Shown here: in pieces, positions 7,862 through 15,228 of the stretch
How the letters are laid out: each line of letters begins with the position of its first letter
Numbering within the stretch: the stretch's first letter is position 1
Assembly (NCBI GenBank): GCA_030040755.1
Contig: JASHTC010000221.1
Span: 1 to 22,449, forward strand
Length of the DNA: 22,449 nt
From: Thermoplasmata archaeon
GTDB taxonomy: Archaea > Thermoplasmatota > Thermoplasmata > Lutacidiplasmatales > UBA184
Reading direction: 5' to 3'
Translations under genes and position numbers: made by a program
Notes under the pieces: model-generated
The model's database searches: none
Told to the model about the DNA's origin: nothing
The model's input: only the letters and a program-made list of their open reading frames with translations

Positions 7862-7917
7862 TTACTTGATAAGACCGAGTTCGGGGACGCAACCGGCCGG
7901 TCTCTCTTTTCTACGGT
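7862..7917. promoter_or_regulatory. Divergent promoter region between prepilin peptidase and secreted protein
   Basis: The 134-base spacer between the two divergent starts (7808-7941) holds two A/T-richer islands. One is TTACTTGATAAG (7862-7873), which reads CTTATCAAGTAA toward the peptidase. The other is CTCTTTTCTACGG (7904-7916), about 31 bases before the ATG at 7942. They are plausible TATA regions for the two directions; neither is a close consensus match. Confidence 0.3.
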
Positions 7918-7941
7918 CCCGTTCTTCTTCCGTAGGAAGAG

Positions 7942-8853
7942 ATGGTCGACCCGACGCCCTCGACTTCCGCTCCCGAGCCGGCTCCGATCGCCGGGGCGCC
8001 CCCGGGGCCCCCCGCCTCCGCCCGCCCGCACCGGCGGCGGTGGCTGGTCCCGGTCGTCGCGCTCGTCGTGGCGGTCGTCCTCCTCGCGGCCCTGGTCGCG
8101 ACCGGCGTGGTCCCCCTGGCCAAGGCCCCGTCCTCCTCCCCCGCGTTCGCCCCGACCTTCCAGGGAGCGGCGAGCGAGGGTCAATCGACGGCCAACGCCG
8201 CGCCGGACGGTCCCTGGGCCGCCGCGCTGGGCGTCGCGTTCCGGGTCCCCCTCTCCCTGACCCTGCCCACCGAGAACCTGACCGGTCAGGTGGCCAGCGT
8301 CGACGGGTGCAACGCGACCCTATCCCCCCACCTCCCGACGGACGTGGTCGTCCAGGGAACCCCTTCCACCGCGGGCCCCGGTGCCTCGGCATTCTGGGTC
8401 GTCGTCTACGTCAACTCGTCCGGCGGGGCGGTGGGGGTGATGGTGGACGGAGGGCTCAGCTCCGAGTTGTTCACGCTGGGCGGGGCGTCCTGCGCGAAGC
8501 TCACCCAGTACCTCGTTCCCTTCCCCAGCGGGTCCCCCGACTCGCCCACGATCCTCGACGCGGCGAACACCGCCGGCGGAAGCGCGTTCCTCGCCGCGCA
8601 CCCGAACGCGACCCAGGTGTTCGTGGGTGCCAGCGTGGTCCTCCTGGAGCCGGTCTGGGAGGTCGTCTACACGACCTGCACCCTGAGCCCGCTCCCGAAC
8701 ACCACGGGCTCCGAGTTCAACGCCACCGTGATCGGGACCACGGTCGAGAACCGTACCACCGGACCGGTGAGCTGCAGCTTGCCCTCCGGAGCCGGACTGC
8801 CGACCCTCGGCGTGCCCGCCTCGGGGACGCCGGCCCTCGGGAAAGCTATTTAG
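7942..8853 (+). CDS. Membrane-anchored extracytoplasmic protein of unknown function
   Basis: A 303-residue protein I do not recognise. A Pro/Ala-rich cytoplasmic tail (1-31) ends in basic PHRRR and is followed by one strong helix (about 34-57). The remainder is Ser/Thr/Gly/Ala-rich, as in archaeal surface proteins, with about seven N-glycosylation sequons (for example NLT, NAT, NSS, NTT, NRT). Four cysteines (in DGCNA, ASCAK, TTCTL, VSCSL) could form two disulfides outside the cell. The helix can act as an uncleaved signal anchor. A purine-rich GGAAGAG sits just before the ATG. It is divergent from the prepilin peptidase, but the N-terminus has no clear class III signal peptide, so it is probably not a pilin substrate. 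The ordered middle (80-260) may be a single domain. Confidence 0.72.
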   Translation: MVDPTPSTSAPEPAPIAGAPPGPPASARPHRRRWLVPVVALVVAVVLLAALVATGVVPLAKAPSSSPAFAPTFQGAASEGQSTANAAPDGPWAAALGVAFRVPLSLTLPTENLTGQVASVDGCNATLSPHLPTDVVVQGTPSTAGPGASAFWVVVYVNSSGGAVGVMVDGGLSSELFTLGGASCAKLTQYLVPFPSGSPDSPTILDAANTAGGSAFLAAHPNATQVFVGASVVLLEPVWEVVYTTCTLSPLPNTTGSEFNATVIGTTVENRTTGPVSCSLPSGAGLPTLGVPASGTPALGKAI

Positions 8854-8855
8854 AG
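8842..8855 (+). promoter_or_regulatory. TATA box of the S6e-aIF2 gamma operon
   Basis: AAAGCTATTTAGAG overlaps the stop codon of the preceding gene and lies about 39 bases before the S6e ATG at 8888. Initiation about 26 bases downstream would leave a leader of about 12 bases. It is one of the clearest A/T-rich islands in the window. Confidence 0.5.
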
Positions 8856-8887
8856 GGCCGGTCGGTCGCCCCGCCCCTCAAGGTGCA

Positions 8888-9265
8888 ATGGTCGAGTACA
8901 AGCTCGTCATCTCCGAGGCCGGAGTATCGCTGGCGCGGACGGTCACCGACCCGCAGGCGGCCGGGTTCCTCGGCAAGCGGATCGGGGAGACCGTGGGCGG
9001 CGAGCTGATCGGAGCCGCCGGCTACACCTTCCGGATCAGCGGAGGGACCGACAAGAGCGGCTTCCCCCTCCGTCCCGACCTCCCCGGGGCTCGTCAGACG
9101 CGTCTCTATGTTGGCACCGGATTCGGGTTCCAGGCCCCGCGCGAGGGGCAGCGCAAGCGCCGCACGTTCCGCGGGAACACGATCAGCGAGGACACGGTCC
9201 AGATCAACCTCGTGGTCGAACAGAAGGGCACCAAGCCCCTCGCGGAGCTCTTCGCGGCGTCATGA
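8888..9265 (+). CDS. rps6e: 30S ribosomal protein S6e
   Basis: A 125-residue archaeal/eukaryotic-type small-subunit ribosomal protein. The family pattern is clear: an N-terminal beta segment MVEYKLVIS, then LGKRIGETV (28-36), FRISGGTDKSGFP (48-60), and a basic GQRKRRTFRGNTIS (87-100). Archaeal S6e is this short and lacks the phosphorylated C-terminal helix of the eukaryotic protein. It is the first gene of a translation operon; its TGA overlaps the aIF2-gamma ATG by four bases, a common archaeal pairing that gives coupled translation. No oddities. Confidence 0.95.
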   Translation: MVEYKLVISEAGVSLARTVTDPQAAGFLGKRIGETVGGELIGAAGYTFRISGGTDKSGFPLRPDLPGARQTRLYVGTGFGFQAPREGQRKRRTFRGNTISEDTVQINLVVEQKGTKPLAELFAAS

Positions 9266-10497
9266 AGGTCCCCCGGCAACCTGAGGTCAACATCGGTCTC
9301 GTGGGTCACGTCGACCACGGGAAGACCACCCTTACCCAGGCGCTCACCGGGGAGTGGACGGACCGTCACTCGGAGGAACTGAAGCGGGGCATCTCGATCA
9401 AGCTCGGCTACGCCGACGCAGCGTTCTTCCGCTGCCCGAACTGCCCGCCCCCGGCCTGCTACGGCGTCGACCCGAAGTGCGCGAACTGTGGCGGGGAGGC
9501 GAAGTTCCTGCGGGCCGTCTCGTTCGTGGACGCTCCCGGGCACGAGACGCTCATGGAGACGATGCTGAGCGGCGCCGCCATCATGGACGGCGCGCTCCTC
9601 CTCGTCGCGGCGAACGAAACGGTGCCGCAGCCCCAGACGCGGGAGCACCTCTACGCGCTCGACATCATCGGCGTCCACAAGGTCGTGGTCGTCCAGAACA
9701 AGATCGACCTCCTGTCCGCCGAAGCGGCCCAGGAGAACTATCGGCAGATCATGGAGTTCCTGAAGGATTCCCCGGTCGCCTCGGCCCCGGTCGTCCCGAT
9801 CAGCGCCAATCACCGGGTCGGGATCGACGCGCTCATCGAGGCGATCGAGGGGACGATCCCGACGCCGGCGCGCGACCCGAAGAAGCCCCCCCTGATGTAC
9901 GTCGCCCGCTCGTTCGACATCAACCGCCCGGGCACTCGTCCGTCGGGGCTGCAGGGCGGGGTGCTCGGCGGCTCGCTGATCCAGGGTCACCTCAAGGTCG
10001 GCGAGGAGATCGAGATCCGGCCGGGGGCGAGCGGTGCGGCCGCCGGGCGCTCCGAGTCCCTGACCACGTCCATCACGTCGATCTACTCCGGGGGGGAGGA
10101 ACGGGACGAGCTCCGCCCGGGCGGGCTCGCGGCGCTCGGGACCGGGCTCGACCCGGCGCTCGCGAAGGGCGACGGGCTGACCGGCCGCCTGGTCGGCACG
10201 GCGGGCACCCTTCCGCCGGTCAGCCAGAAAATTCGCCTCCGGGCCACCCTCCTCGACCGGGTGCTCGGCGCGCAGCGCGAGATCAAGGTCGAGAAGGTCC
10301 GGACCAGCGAGGTGCTCGCGGTGACCGTGGGCACGACGATCGCGGCCGGGAAAGTCACGAGCGCGCGGGGCGACGACATCGAGCTCGCCTTGAACCGCGC
10401 GGTGACGGTGTTCCCGGGGAGCCGGGTGGCGATCTCCCGAAAGCTCAATGCCTGGCGCCTGATCGGCTACGGGATCGTGGAGGGCGGCAGCCGATGA
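9262..10497 (+). CDS. eif2g: Translation initiation factor aIF2 subunit gamma
   Basis: A 411-residue GTPase that carries initiator Met-tRNA to the small ribosomal subunit as part of the aIF2 alpha-beta-gamma trimer. G-domain motifs are GHVDHGKT (15-22), DAPGHE (90-95) and NKID (146-149). The gamma-specific zinc knuckle is intact with C58, C61, C73 and C76, and an extra C66 lies in the loop. Domains II and III follow, with MYVARSFDINRPGT (about 213-226) typical of gamma. The length is normal. The gene overlaps S6e upstream and the Trm112-like gene downstream, each by four bases (ATGA). Confidence 0.96.
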   Translation: MKVPRQPEVNIGLVGHVDHGKTTLTQALTGEWTDRHSEELKRGISIKLGYADAAFFRCPNCPPPACYGVDPKCANCGGEAKFLRAVSFVDAPGHETLMETMLSGAAIMDGALLLVAANETVPQPQTREHLYALDIIGVHKVVVVQNKIDLLSAEAAQENYRQIMEFLKDSPVASAPVVPISANHRVGIDALIEAIEGTIPTPARDPKKPPLMYVARSFDINRPGTRPSGLQGGVLGGSLIQGHLKVGEEIEIRPGASGAAAGRSESLTTSITSIYSGGEERDELRPGGLAALGTGLDPALAKGDGLTGRLVGTAGTLPPVSQKIRLRATLLDRVLGAQREIKVEKVRTSEVLAVTVGTTIAAGKVTSARGDDIELALNRAVTVFPGSRVAISRKLNAWRLIGYGIVEGGSR

Positions 10498-10676
10498 GGC
10501 CGGACCTGATGGAGATCCTGCGCTGTCCGGTCTGCCGGGGGGAGCTCACGCTCACCGCAACGCGGACCGAGGAGGAGGAGGTCGTCCAGGGCACCCTGCG
10601 CTGTGCGGCGTGCCGGGTCGACTACCCGATCGCCGACGGGATCCCCGACCTGCTTCCCCCGGACGAGCGGGATTAG
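10494..10676 (+). CDS. Trm112-like small zinc protein
   Basis: A 60-residue protein that begins in the ATGA overlap with the aIF2-gamma stop and ends at the TAG at 10674. Two CxxC pairs, C11/C14 (RCPVCRG) and C37/C40 (RCAACRV), flank a charged loop. The closing YPIADGIPDLLPPDE is the hallmark of the Trm112/UPF0434 family. Trm112 proteins bind and stabilise SAM-dependent methyltransferases that modify tRNA, rRNA and release factor. Its place directly after aIF2-gamma suits a translation-linked role. The partner methyltransferase is not encoded here. The gene is short and hidden by a longer open frame that starts inside aIF2-gamma. Confidence 0.88.
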   Translation: MRPDLMEILRCPVCRGELTLTATRTEEEEVVQGTLRCAACRVDYPIADGIPDLLPPDERD

Positions 10677-10689
10677 TCCGGCCGCCGGG

Positions 10690-11115
10690 TTAGGACGCGT
10701 AGTAGTAGGCGAGCACCGCGAAGAACACCAGGACGACCACGCCGATCGACGGGAGGAGCCAGCGGATGGCGCCACGAGAGCGGGCTTGCACCGAGCTCGC
10801 GACGGTCACCACGGGGATCGCGAACGCGAGCCAGTATCCCGTGAGGGTGGTCTCGTAGAGCGCGTAGTCGGTCCGGTCGGCCTGCGGGTCCCGCAGCACG
10901 AGGGAGACGACCAGGAGGACCGAGAAGGCGAGGAAGACGAGGCTGACTCCGGCCGCGTCGAGGTACCCTTCGAAGCCGCGCTTGCGCCGCGGGTAGGAGG
11001 TCCGCAGGAGCACGAGCATGACCACGAACAGGAGCAGCGTGGCCAGGAGGAGGTAGAAGCCGGGGGTCGCCAGCGTCAGGTCGTAGGGTCCGGCTCCGGG
11101 CGCCGCCGCCGACAT
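10690..11115 (-). CDS. Small four-helix membrane protein, unknown function
   Basis: A 141-residue hydrophobic protein I do not recognise. Predicted helices lie at about 17-38, 55-75, 92-110 and 118-138. A basic loop YPRRKRG (41-47) after helix 1 is likely cytoplasmic, an acidic RDPQADRTDY loop follows helix 2, and it ends in YYYAS. It starts ten bases after the cyclase-family gene on the same strand, so the two are probably co-transcribed. It converges with the Trm112-like gene, leaving only 13 bases between the stops. No transporter or enzyme motif is visible. Confidence 0.65.
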   Translation of the reverse strand: MSAAAPGAGPYDLTLATPGFYLLLATLLLFVVMLVLLRTSYPRRKRGFEGYLDAAGVSLVFLAFSVLLVVSLVLRDPQADRTDYALYETTLTGYWLAFAIPVVTVASSVQARSRGAIRWLLPSIGVVVLVFFAVLAYYYAS

Positions 11116-11125
11116 CTCGGCGTTC

Positions 11126-11755
11126 CTACGGCGGGAGGAGCACGGCGCGGGCCGGGCCTCCGTCCCCGTTATGGAGGCGGAGCGGGAGGCACACGAGCTC
11201 GTAGGGGCCCGGGGGCGCGTCGGCGAGCTCCAACCCCTCGAGGATCAGGACCCCCGCCCCGAGCAGGCGGTGGTGGACGGGGAACTTTCCGGTCGCGTCG
11301 GCCTCGACCGAGAGGGAATCGATCCCGACCAGCCGGACGTGCCTCTCGACCAGCGCGTCGGCCGCCCCCGGGGTCAGCGCCACGTAGTCCGAGAAGAACT
11401 CACCGCTCGAACGCCAGCGCTCGGAGTTCGCCGTTCGGAACAGCACGCGTCGCGCGTCCGGCGGGACGCGGGCCACGTCGGCCGGCCCGACCTCCTTCTG
11501 CCCGGCATCCACGCCGACGACCACGCACGGTCCGTTGAACGCTTCGAGGTCGAGGCGGTCGGTCGGGGTCCCCTCGGCGAAGAAGTGCCGCGGTGGGTCG
11601 AGATGGGTTCCCGCATGGGAGCCGAAGGCGAGCGCCGAGACGTTGTACGGGTCCCCCCGGTCGAGCGAGCGGTGCGGGACCGAGCGGAACTCGGGGTCCC
11701 CCGGGAACGCCGCCATCCCCGCGCGAAGGTGCATGGAGATGTCGATGCGTCGCAT
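11126..11755 (-). CDS. Cyclase-family metal hydrolase (kynurenine-formamidase-like)
   Basis: A 209-residue protein of the cyclase/KynB superfamily. Its metal-binding signature SHAGTHLDPPRHF spans residues 46-58, supplying H47, H51, D53 and H57 for one or two divalent metals. The opening RRIDISMHLRAGMAAFPGDPEF matches the family start (a variant of DxSxxLxxGxxxxPGDP). The end (PLRLHNGDGGPARAVLLPP) is also typical. Members hydrolyse N-formylkynurenine, isatin, or cyclic amides and lactones. No tryptophan-catabolic neighbour is present, so the substrate is open. The only evident partner is the small membrane protein ten bases downstream. Confidence 0.8.
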   Translation of the reverse strand: MRRIDISMHLRAGMAAFPGDPEFRSVPHRSLDRGDPYNVSALAFGSHAGTHLDPPRHFFAEGTPTDRLDLEAFNGPCVVVGVDAGQKEVGPADVARVPPDARRVLFRTANSERWRSSGEFFSDYVALTPGAADALVERHVRLVGIDSLSVEADATGKFPVHHRLLGAGVLILEGLELADAPPGPYELVCLPLRLHNGDGGPARAVLLPP

Positions 11756-11800
11756 GGTCGTGGGAGAGGACCGGCGGGCCGTCGTTCCCTGGGTCGCCCC

Positions 11801-11808
11801 ATAATGCT
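11801..11808 (-). promoter_or_regulatory. TATA-like element for the cyclase-family gene
   Basis: The minus strand reads AGCATTAT in an otherwise G+C-rich divergent spacer, about 50 bases before the ATG at 11755. This would leave a leader of about 24 bases. Confidence 0.35.
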
Positions 11809-11870
11809 TCGGTTCCACGACCGTCGCCCGCGCCGGCCCGGGCCCCGACCGAGGTTGCCGTTCGAGCCGA

Positions 11871-11880
11871 AGGGTTAAGC
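11871..11880 (+). promoter_or_regulatory. TATA-like element for the signal peptidase gene
   Basis: AGGGTTAAGC is centred about 28 bases before the ATG at 11904, with no ribosome-binding purine tract clearly needed. This is the leaderless arrangement also seen for nadB, the coiled-coil gene and the zinc-protein gene in this window. Confidence 0.4.
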
Positions 11881-11903
11881 GGGCCAAGCCCGAGCGAGCG
11901 GGG

Positions 11904-13307
11904 ATGGCCCGCCCTCGGCCGCTCGATGACGACGAAGACCCGGACGACGAGGGGGAGGACCTCGACGAGCCGCCGTCTCCCCGCCGGGCCCGCCCGCGCC
12001 CTCCGCCCCCCCGCCGGGGGCCTCGTCGGGACGGGCGCCCGGCCCCCGTACGTCGCTGGTCGGCCTCCGGCTCGACCGAGGGCGAGGAGGAGGCCGACGA
12101 CGAGGCCGGCGAGGAGGAGGAGGCCAAACACTCGCGCTGGCGACGGGAGCGGGTGCCCGTCTTCTGGCGGGCCCGGGACTCGCTCTGGTTTGGCCCTCTC
12201 GTGGCCCTCGCGATCGTCGTCGTGCTCGTGGTGGCGATGTATGCCTTCACGCAGAACTGGCCCCCGGCCTACGTGGTCGAGTCCCCGAGCATGCAGCACG
12301 GCCCGAACGACGTGCTCGGGGTAATCAACACCGGGGACCTCGTCCTCGCCCAGAAGGTCCCGACCTCGAGCATCCAGACGTACGTCTGGGGGGTCAGCAC
12401 GGGCTATTCGACGTACGGCGAATTTGGCGACGTCCTCCTCTACTACCCGAACGGGGCCAGCGTCACGCCGATCATCCATCGGGCCATCATCTACCTGCAG
12501 TACAACCCGGCCGTCCGCGGCTACAACCTCTCCATCCCCGCGAACCTCCCCTGCGGGACCGCTCCCGGCGACGTCTACGAGACCCCGGAGTCCCTCGGCC
12601 CGCCAGCCCCGAACTGTGGGACGACCAACCTCACGGGGACGCTCGAGCTGTTCCATATCGGGTGGGCCGACGCGAACGTGACGGTCGACCTCAACCCGGC
12701 CGTCCTTGGAACCCACTCCGGCTACCTGACGATGGGGGACAACAACTTCATCGGCTCGAGCGCCCCGAACGCGGGCTGCGCCTCGGATTGCCTCGGTCTC
12801 CCCGACCAGGAGGACGGCCTCAGCCAGCTCGTCGAGCCGGCCTGGGTCCTCGGGGTCGCGCGCGGGATGTTGCCGTGGTTCGGGGCCTTCAAGCTCGCCC
12901 TCGAAGGGATGACCCAGTACGTCCCCGCGCAGTCCTGGCAGTTCATGGGAATCACGATCGTGGGGTTGATCGGGCTCGCGGTGGGGATCCACTACGCGGT
13001 GCGGGCCGAGGGGATCGAGGACCCACGACGCCGGGAACAGGAAGAGGAAGAGGAGGAGGAAGCCGAGGAGGAGGAGGGTGAACCGCCGGTCTCTCGGGGT
13101 CGACGGCTGCTCCGCTCCCTGCGGCCCTGGGCCTCCGCCGAGGACGACGGGGAGGAGGACGATGCGGTGCCGCCCCGTCCTCCCGCGCGGAAAGCTCGAC
13201 CCCGCCCCCCGCCGCGGCGCGGCCGCCCCCGCCCGCACGTGCGCCGCGCGCCCAAGCCGAAGCCCCGCCGCGCCCCGCCGGACGCGGACGAGGACGACGA
13301 CCGGTAG
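11904..13307 (+). CDS. Sec11-type signal peptidase I with long charged N- and C-terminal tails
   Basis: A 467-residue membrane serine protease that removes Sec signal peptides at the outer face. The peptidase core runs from helix 1 (about 96-116) to helix 2 (about 346-367). The nucleophile is S129 in VESPSMQHG. H192 in IIHRAI takes the place of the bacterial lysine, as in archaeal and ER enzymes. The third motif is TMGDNNF with D279. Between H192 and the GDN motif is an insert of about 60 residues with two sequons and cysteines C217 and C238, and C292/C296 follow. A mixed Asp/Glu and Arg/Pro tail of about 90 residues precedes the core and a tail of about 95 residues follows it, including a run of Glu. 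Usual archaeal enzymes are about 150-250 residues, so this is unusually long. Confidence 0.82.
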   Translation: MARPRPLDDDEDPDDEGEDLDEPPSPRRARPRPPPPRRGPRRDGRPAPVRRWSASGSTEGEEEADDEAGEEEEAKHSRWRRERVPVFWRARDSLWFGPLVALAIVVVLVVAMYAFTQNWPPAYVVESPSMQHGPNDVLGVINTGDLVLAQKVPTSSIQTYVWGVSTGYSTYGEFGDVLLYYPNGASVTPIIHRAIIYLQYNPAVRGYNLSIPANLPCGTAPGDVYETPESLGPPAPNCGTTNLTGTLELFHIGWADANVTVDLNPAVLGTHSGYLTMGDNNFIGSSAPNAGCASDCLGLPDQEDGLSQLVEPAWVLGVARGMLPWFGAFKLALEGMTQYVPAQSWQFMGITIVGLIGLAVGIHYAVRAEGIEDPRRREQEEEEEEEAEEEEGEPPVSRGRRLLRSLRPWASAEDDGEEDDAVPPRPPARKARPRPPPRRGRPRPHVRRAPKPKPRRAPPDADEDDDR

Positions 13308-13319
13308 ACGGGAGTCGCG

Positions 13320-13332
13320 AAATCCTTTAGAG
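13320..13332 (+). promoter_or_regulatory. TATA-like element of the PRPP synthetase gene
   Basis: AAATCCTTTAGAG is centred about 42 bases before the GTG at 13369. A leader of about 14 bases would then contain the purine-rich GGGAGGGCGGAGA that can act as ribosome site. Confidence 0.4.
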
Positions 13333-13368
13333 CCGGGCGGGGTCCCCGACCCGGGGAGGGCGGAGACG

Positions 13369-14247
13369 GTGCACGTGATCGGCGGCACCGCATCCACCGC
13401 CCTCGCCGAGCGGGTCTCGAGGGAGCTGTCGAACGCGCCGTTCGGGATCCCCTTCACCAAGCGGTTCCCGGACGGGGAGATGTACGTCCGGGTCGGAGGC
13501 CGCCTCGAGGGGGAGGACGTCGTGCTCGTCCAGTCGACCCGCACGGACGCGGACCTGGTCGAGCTCATCCTGTTGGAGGACGCGATCCGGGAAGCGGGCG
13601 CCCGCCACCTGTATGTCGTCGTCCCGTACTTCGGCTACGCCCGCCAGGACCGGCGGTTCTTTCCCGGGGAGCCGGTGAGCGCCCGGGCGCTCTGCCGCCA
13701 CGTCGAGCTGGACGCGGACGCCGTCGTGACGGTCGACCTCCACTCCGCGCAGACCCTCACGCAGTTCACGAAGCCCGCCTACGAGGCGAGCGGGATCCCG
13801 GCCATCGCGCGCCTGCTGCGGGAGCGGCCGGTCGACATCCTCGTCTCGCCCGACAAGGGCGGGCTCGAACGGGTGCGACGGATGGCCCAGCTGCTCGACA
13901 AGCCCTGGTTCGCGCTCGAGAAGAAGCGGATCGACAGCGACCATGTCGAGCTCAAGATACCAGCCGAGGTGCCCGGTAACCTCGAAGGAAAGCAGCTCGT
14001 GCTCGTGGACGACGTCATCACCACCGGCGGGACGATGGTCGAAGCGGCCAAGCTGCTGAACAAGAGCCGGGTCGCTTCCGTCAGCGCGGCCTGCACCCAC
14101 GGCCTGTTCCTGCGGGACGCCTTCGAGCGGATCAAGGCGGTCACGGACGAGGTCTACTCCACGGACACGCTCGGCAATGCGGCGGAGAAGGCGTCCGTCG
14201 CTCCCGACATCGCCGAGATCCTGCGCCAGCAGCTCCCCTCGGAATAG
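13369..14247 (+). CDS. prs: Ribose-phosphate pyrophosphokinase (PRPP synthetase)
   Basis: A 292-residue enzyme making 5-phosphoribosyl 1-pyrophosphate from ribose 5-phosphate and ATP for nucleotide, His, Trp and NAD synthesis. It shows FPDGEMYV (33-40), the ATP-site YFGYARQDRRF (87-97), DLHS (123-126) and the PRPP-binding loop LVDDVITTGGTM (212-223). This is the short archaeal class. The start is the GTG at 13369: the conserved HVIGG strand begins immediately after it and a GGAG lies five bases upstream. An open frame further upstream overlaps the signal peptidase tail and is not coding in this frame. A GNAT gene follows after 12 bases. NAD synthesis by NadB nearby uses PRPP later in its pathway, though the genes are not in one operon. 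Confidence 0.94.
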   Translation: MHVIGGTASTALAERVSRELSNAPFGIPFTKRFPDGEMYVRVGGRLEGEDVVLVQSTRTDADLVELILLEDAIREAGARHLYVVVPYFGYARQDRRFFPGEPVSARALCRHVELDADAVVTVDLHSAQTLTQFTKPAYEASGIPAIARLLRERPVDILVSPDKGGLERVRRMAQLLDKPWFALEKKRIDSDHVELKIPAEVPGNLEGKQLVLVDDVITTGGTMVEAAKLLNKSRVASVSAACTHGLFLRDAFERIKAVTDEVYSTDTLGNAAEKASVAPDIAEILRQQLPSE

Positions 14248-14259
14248 CGGAAGGCCCCC

Positions 14260-15228
14260 GTGGACCCTCCGCGCCCCGCGACCACCGCCTCCGCCGACGA
14301 CCTCCTCGAGCTGTTCCAGGCGATACGTAAGGAGCTGGAGCTACGGGAGGAGGCGCCGTCGGGCGCATGGGTGGAGAGCTCGGTCGCCGAGGCGCGGGCC
14401 GGTACCAAGCCAGCATGGTACTATCCGCCGAGCGACGACGGCGGGGGGATCTCCTTCTACTCGCGGCGCGGGCCGAAGGTCTGGGGGCACGTCCACGCGG
14501 GGGCCCGCCCCCGCGCGGGGGAGCGGGCCCGCCGGCTCTCGGAGGCGATGCTGGGCGCCCTTCCGCCCGACGTCCACTGGATATCGGTCGGCTTCTCCGG
14601 ATTCGACCTCCGCGAGGAGCGGGCTCTCGCTCACGCCCTCGCCGCCCGACCGGGGGCGATCGCCATCGAGCGGTTCCAGATGGAGCGCACCGTGCGTCGC
14701 GAGGGGCCGCCCACGGTGGTCGATCCCCCGAGCGGGCTCCAGCTGATCCCTGTCCGCGCGGCGACCGTGGAGGCACTGGGCGAGCTCGACGCCCGCGGGT
14801 TTGGCGGCAGCGTCGACGACGTCGTGATGGGCGGGACCGTCGGGGAGTACACGGAGATCGTCCAGAGCCTGCTCGACAGCCGGATCGGCCGGTTCTTGGA
14901 CGAAGCGTCCACCCTGCTCTACGAGCCGAGCCCGCCCCGCCTCGCGGGGGGGATCCTCGTCTCCGAGGCGTCGCCTCGGGAAGCCGTCATCCTCGACCTC
15001 GTGGTCGACCCCGAGCGCCGGGGCCACGGGTACGGCCGCTTCCTCCTCCGGTGGGGGCTCCGGGCCCTCCACGCCCTGGGATACACGACCGCGACCCTTT
15101 GGGTGACGGAAGCGAACCGTCCGGCGCTCCGACTCTACGAGTCCGAGGGGTTCGCCCGGACCGCCTCGACGGTCCTCTTCCACTGGACCCGGCCGTCCGG
15201 GGAGCCGCAGCCGCAGACCTCGCGGTAG
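14260..15228 (+). CDS. GNAT-family N-acetyltransferase with extra N-terminal half
   Basis: A 322-residue protein whose C-terminal half (about 160-312) is a GNAT acetyltransferase. The acetyl-CoA loop is RRGHGYG (253-259) after ILDLVVDPE, and the last motif is NRPALRLYESEGF (286-298). The N-terminal half (about 10-145) is unrelated at the motif level. Its pattern, VWGHVHAG then a helix and WISVGFSGF, could be a degenerate second GNAT fold, since tandem GNATs are common; that is inference. The start is a GTG at 14260, 12 bases after the prs stop, with GGAAGG upstream. The last 30 residues are encoded on DNA that also encodes the end of the opposing nuclease gene. Substrate unknown. Confidence 0.75.
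   Translation: MDPPRPATTASADDLLELFQAIRKELELREEAPSGAWVESSVAEARAGTKPAWYYPPSDDGGGISFYSRRGPKVWGHVHAGARPRAGERARRLSEAMLGALPPDVHWISVGFSGFDLREERALAHALAARPGAIAIERFQMERTVRREGPPTVVDPPSGLQLIPVRAATVEALGELDARGFGGSVDDVVMGGTVGEYTEIVQSLLDSRIGRFLDEASTLLYEPSPPRLAGGILVSEASPREAVILDLVVDPERRGHGYGRFLLRWGLRALHALGYTTATLWVTEANRPALRLYESEGFARTASTVLFHWTRPSGEPQPQTSR

Noticed and set aside
13030..13080. Purine-only GAG/GAA tract resembling a microsatellite
   Set aside because: It lies in frame in the signal peptidase gene and encodes the Glu-rich tail. I treat it as low-complexity coding sequence.
13078..13368. A 97-residue N-terminal extension of PRPP synthetase
   Set aside because: The extension overlaps the signal peptidase tail in another frame, and the conserved enzyme begins right at the GTG at 13369, with a ribosome site and TATA element upstream.
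11400..13568. A 722-codon minus-strand open frame opposite the signal peptidase
   Set aside because: It crosses the signal peptidase and part of PRPP synthetase, both clear genes on the other strand, and runs out of frame through the cyclase gene. It has no family signature.
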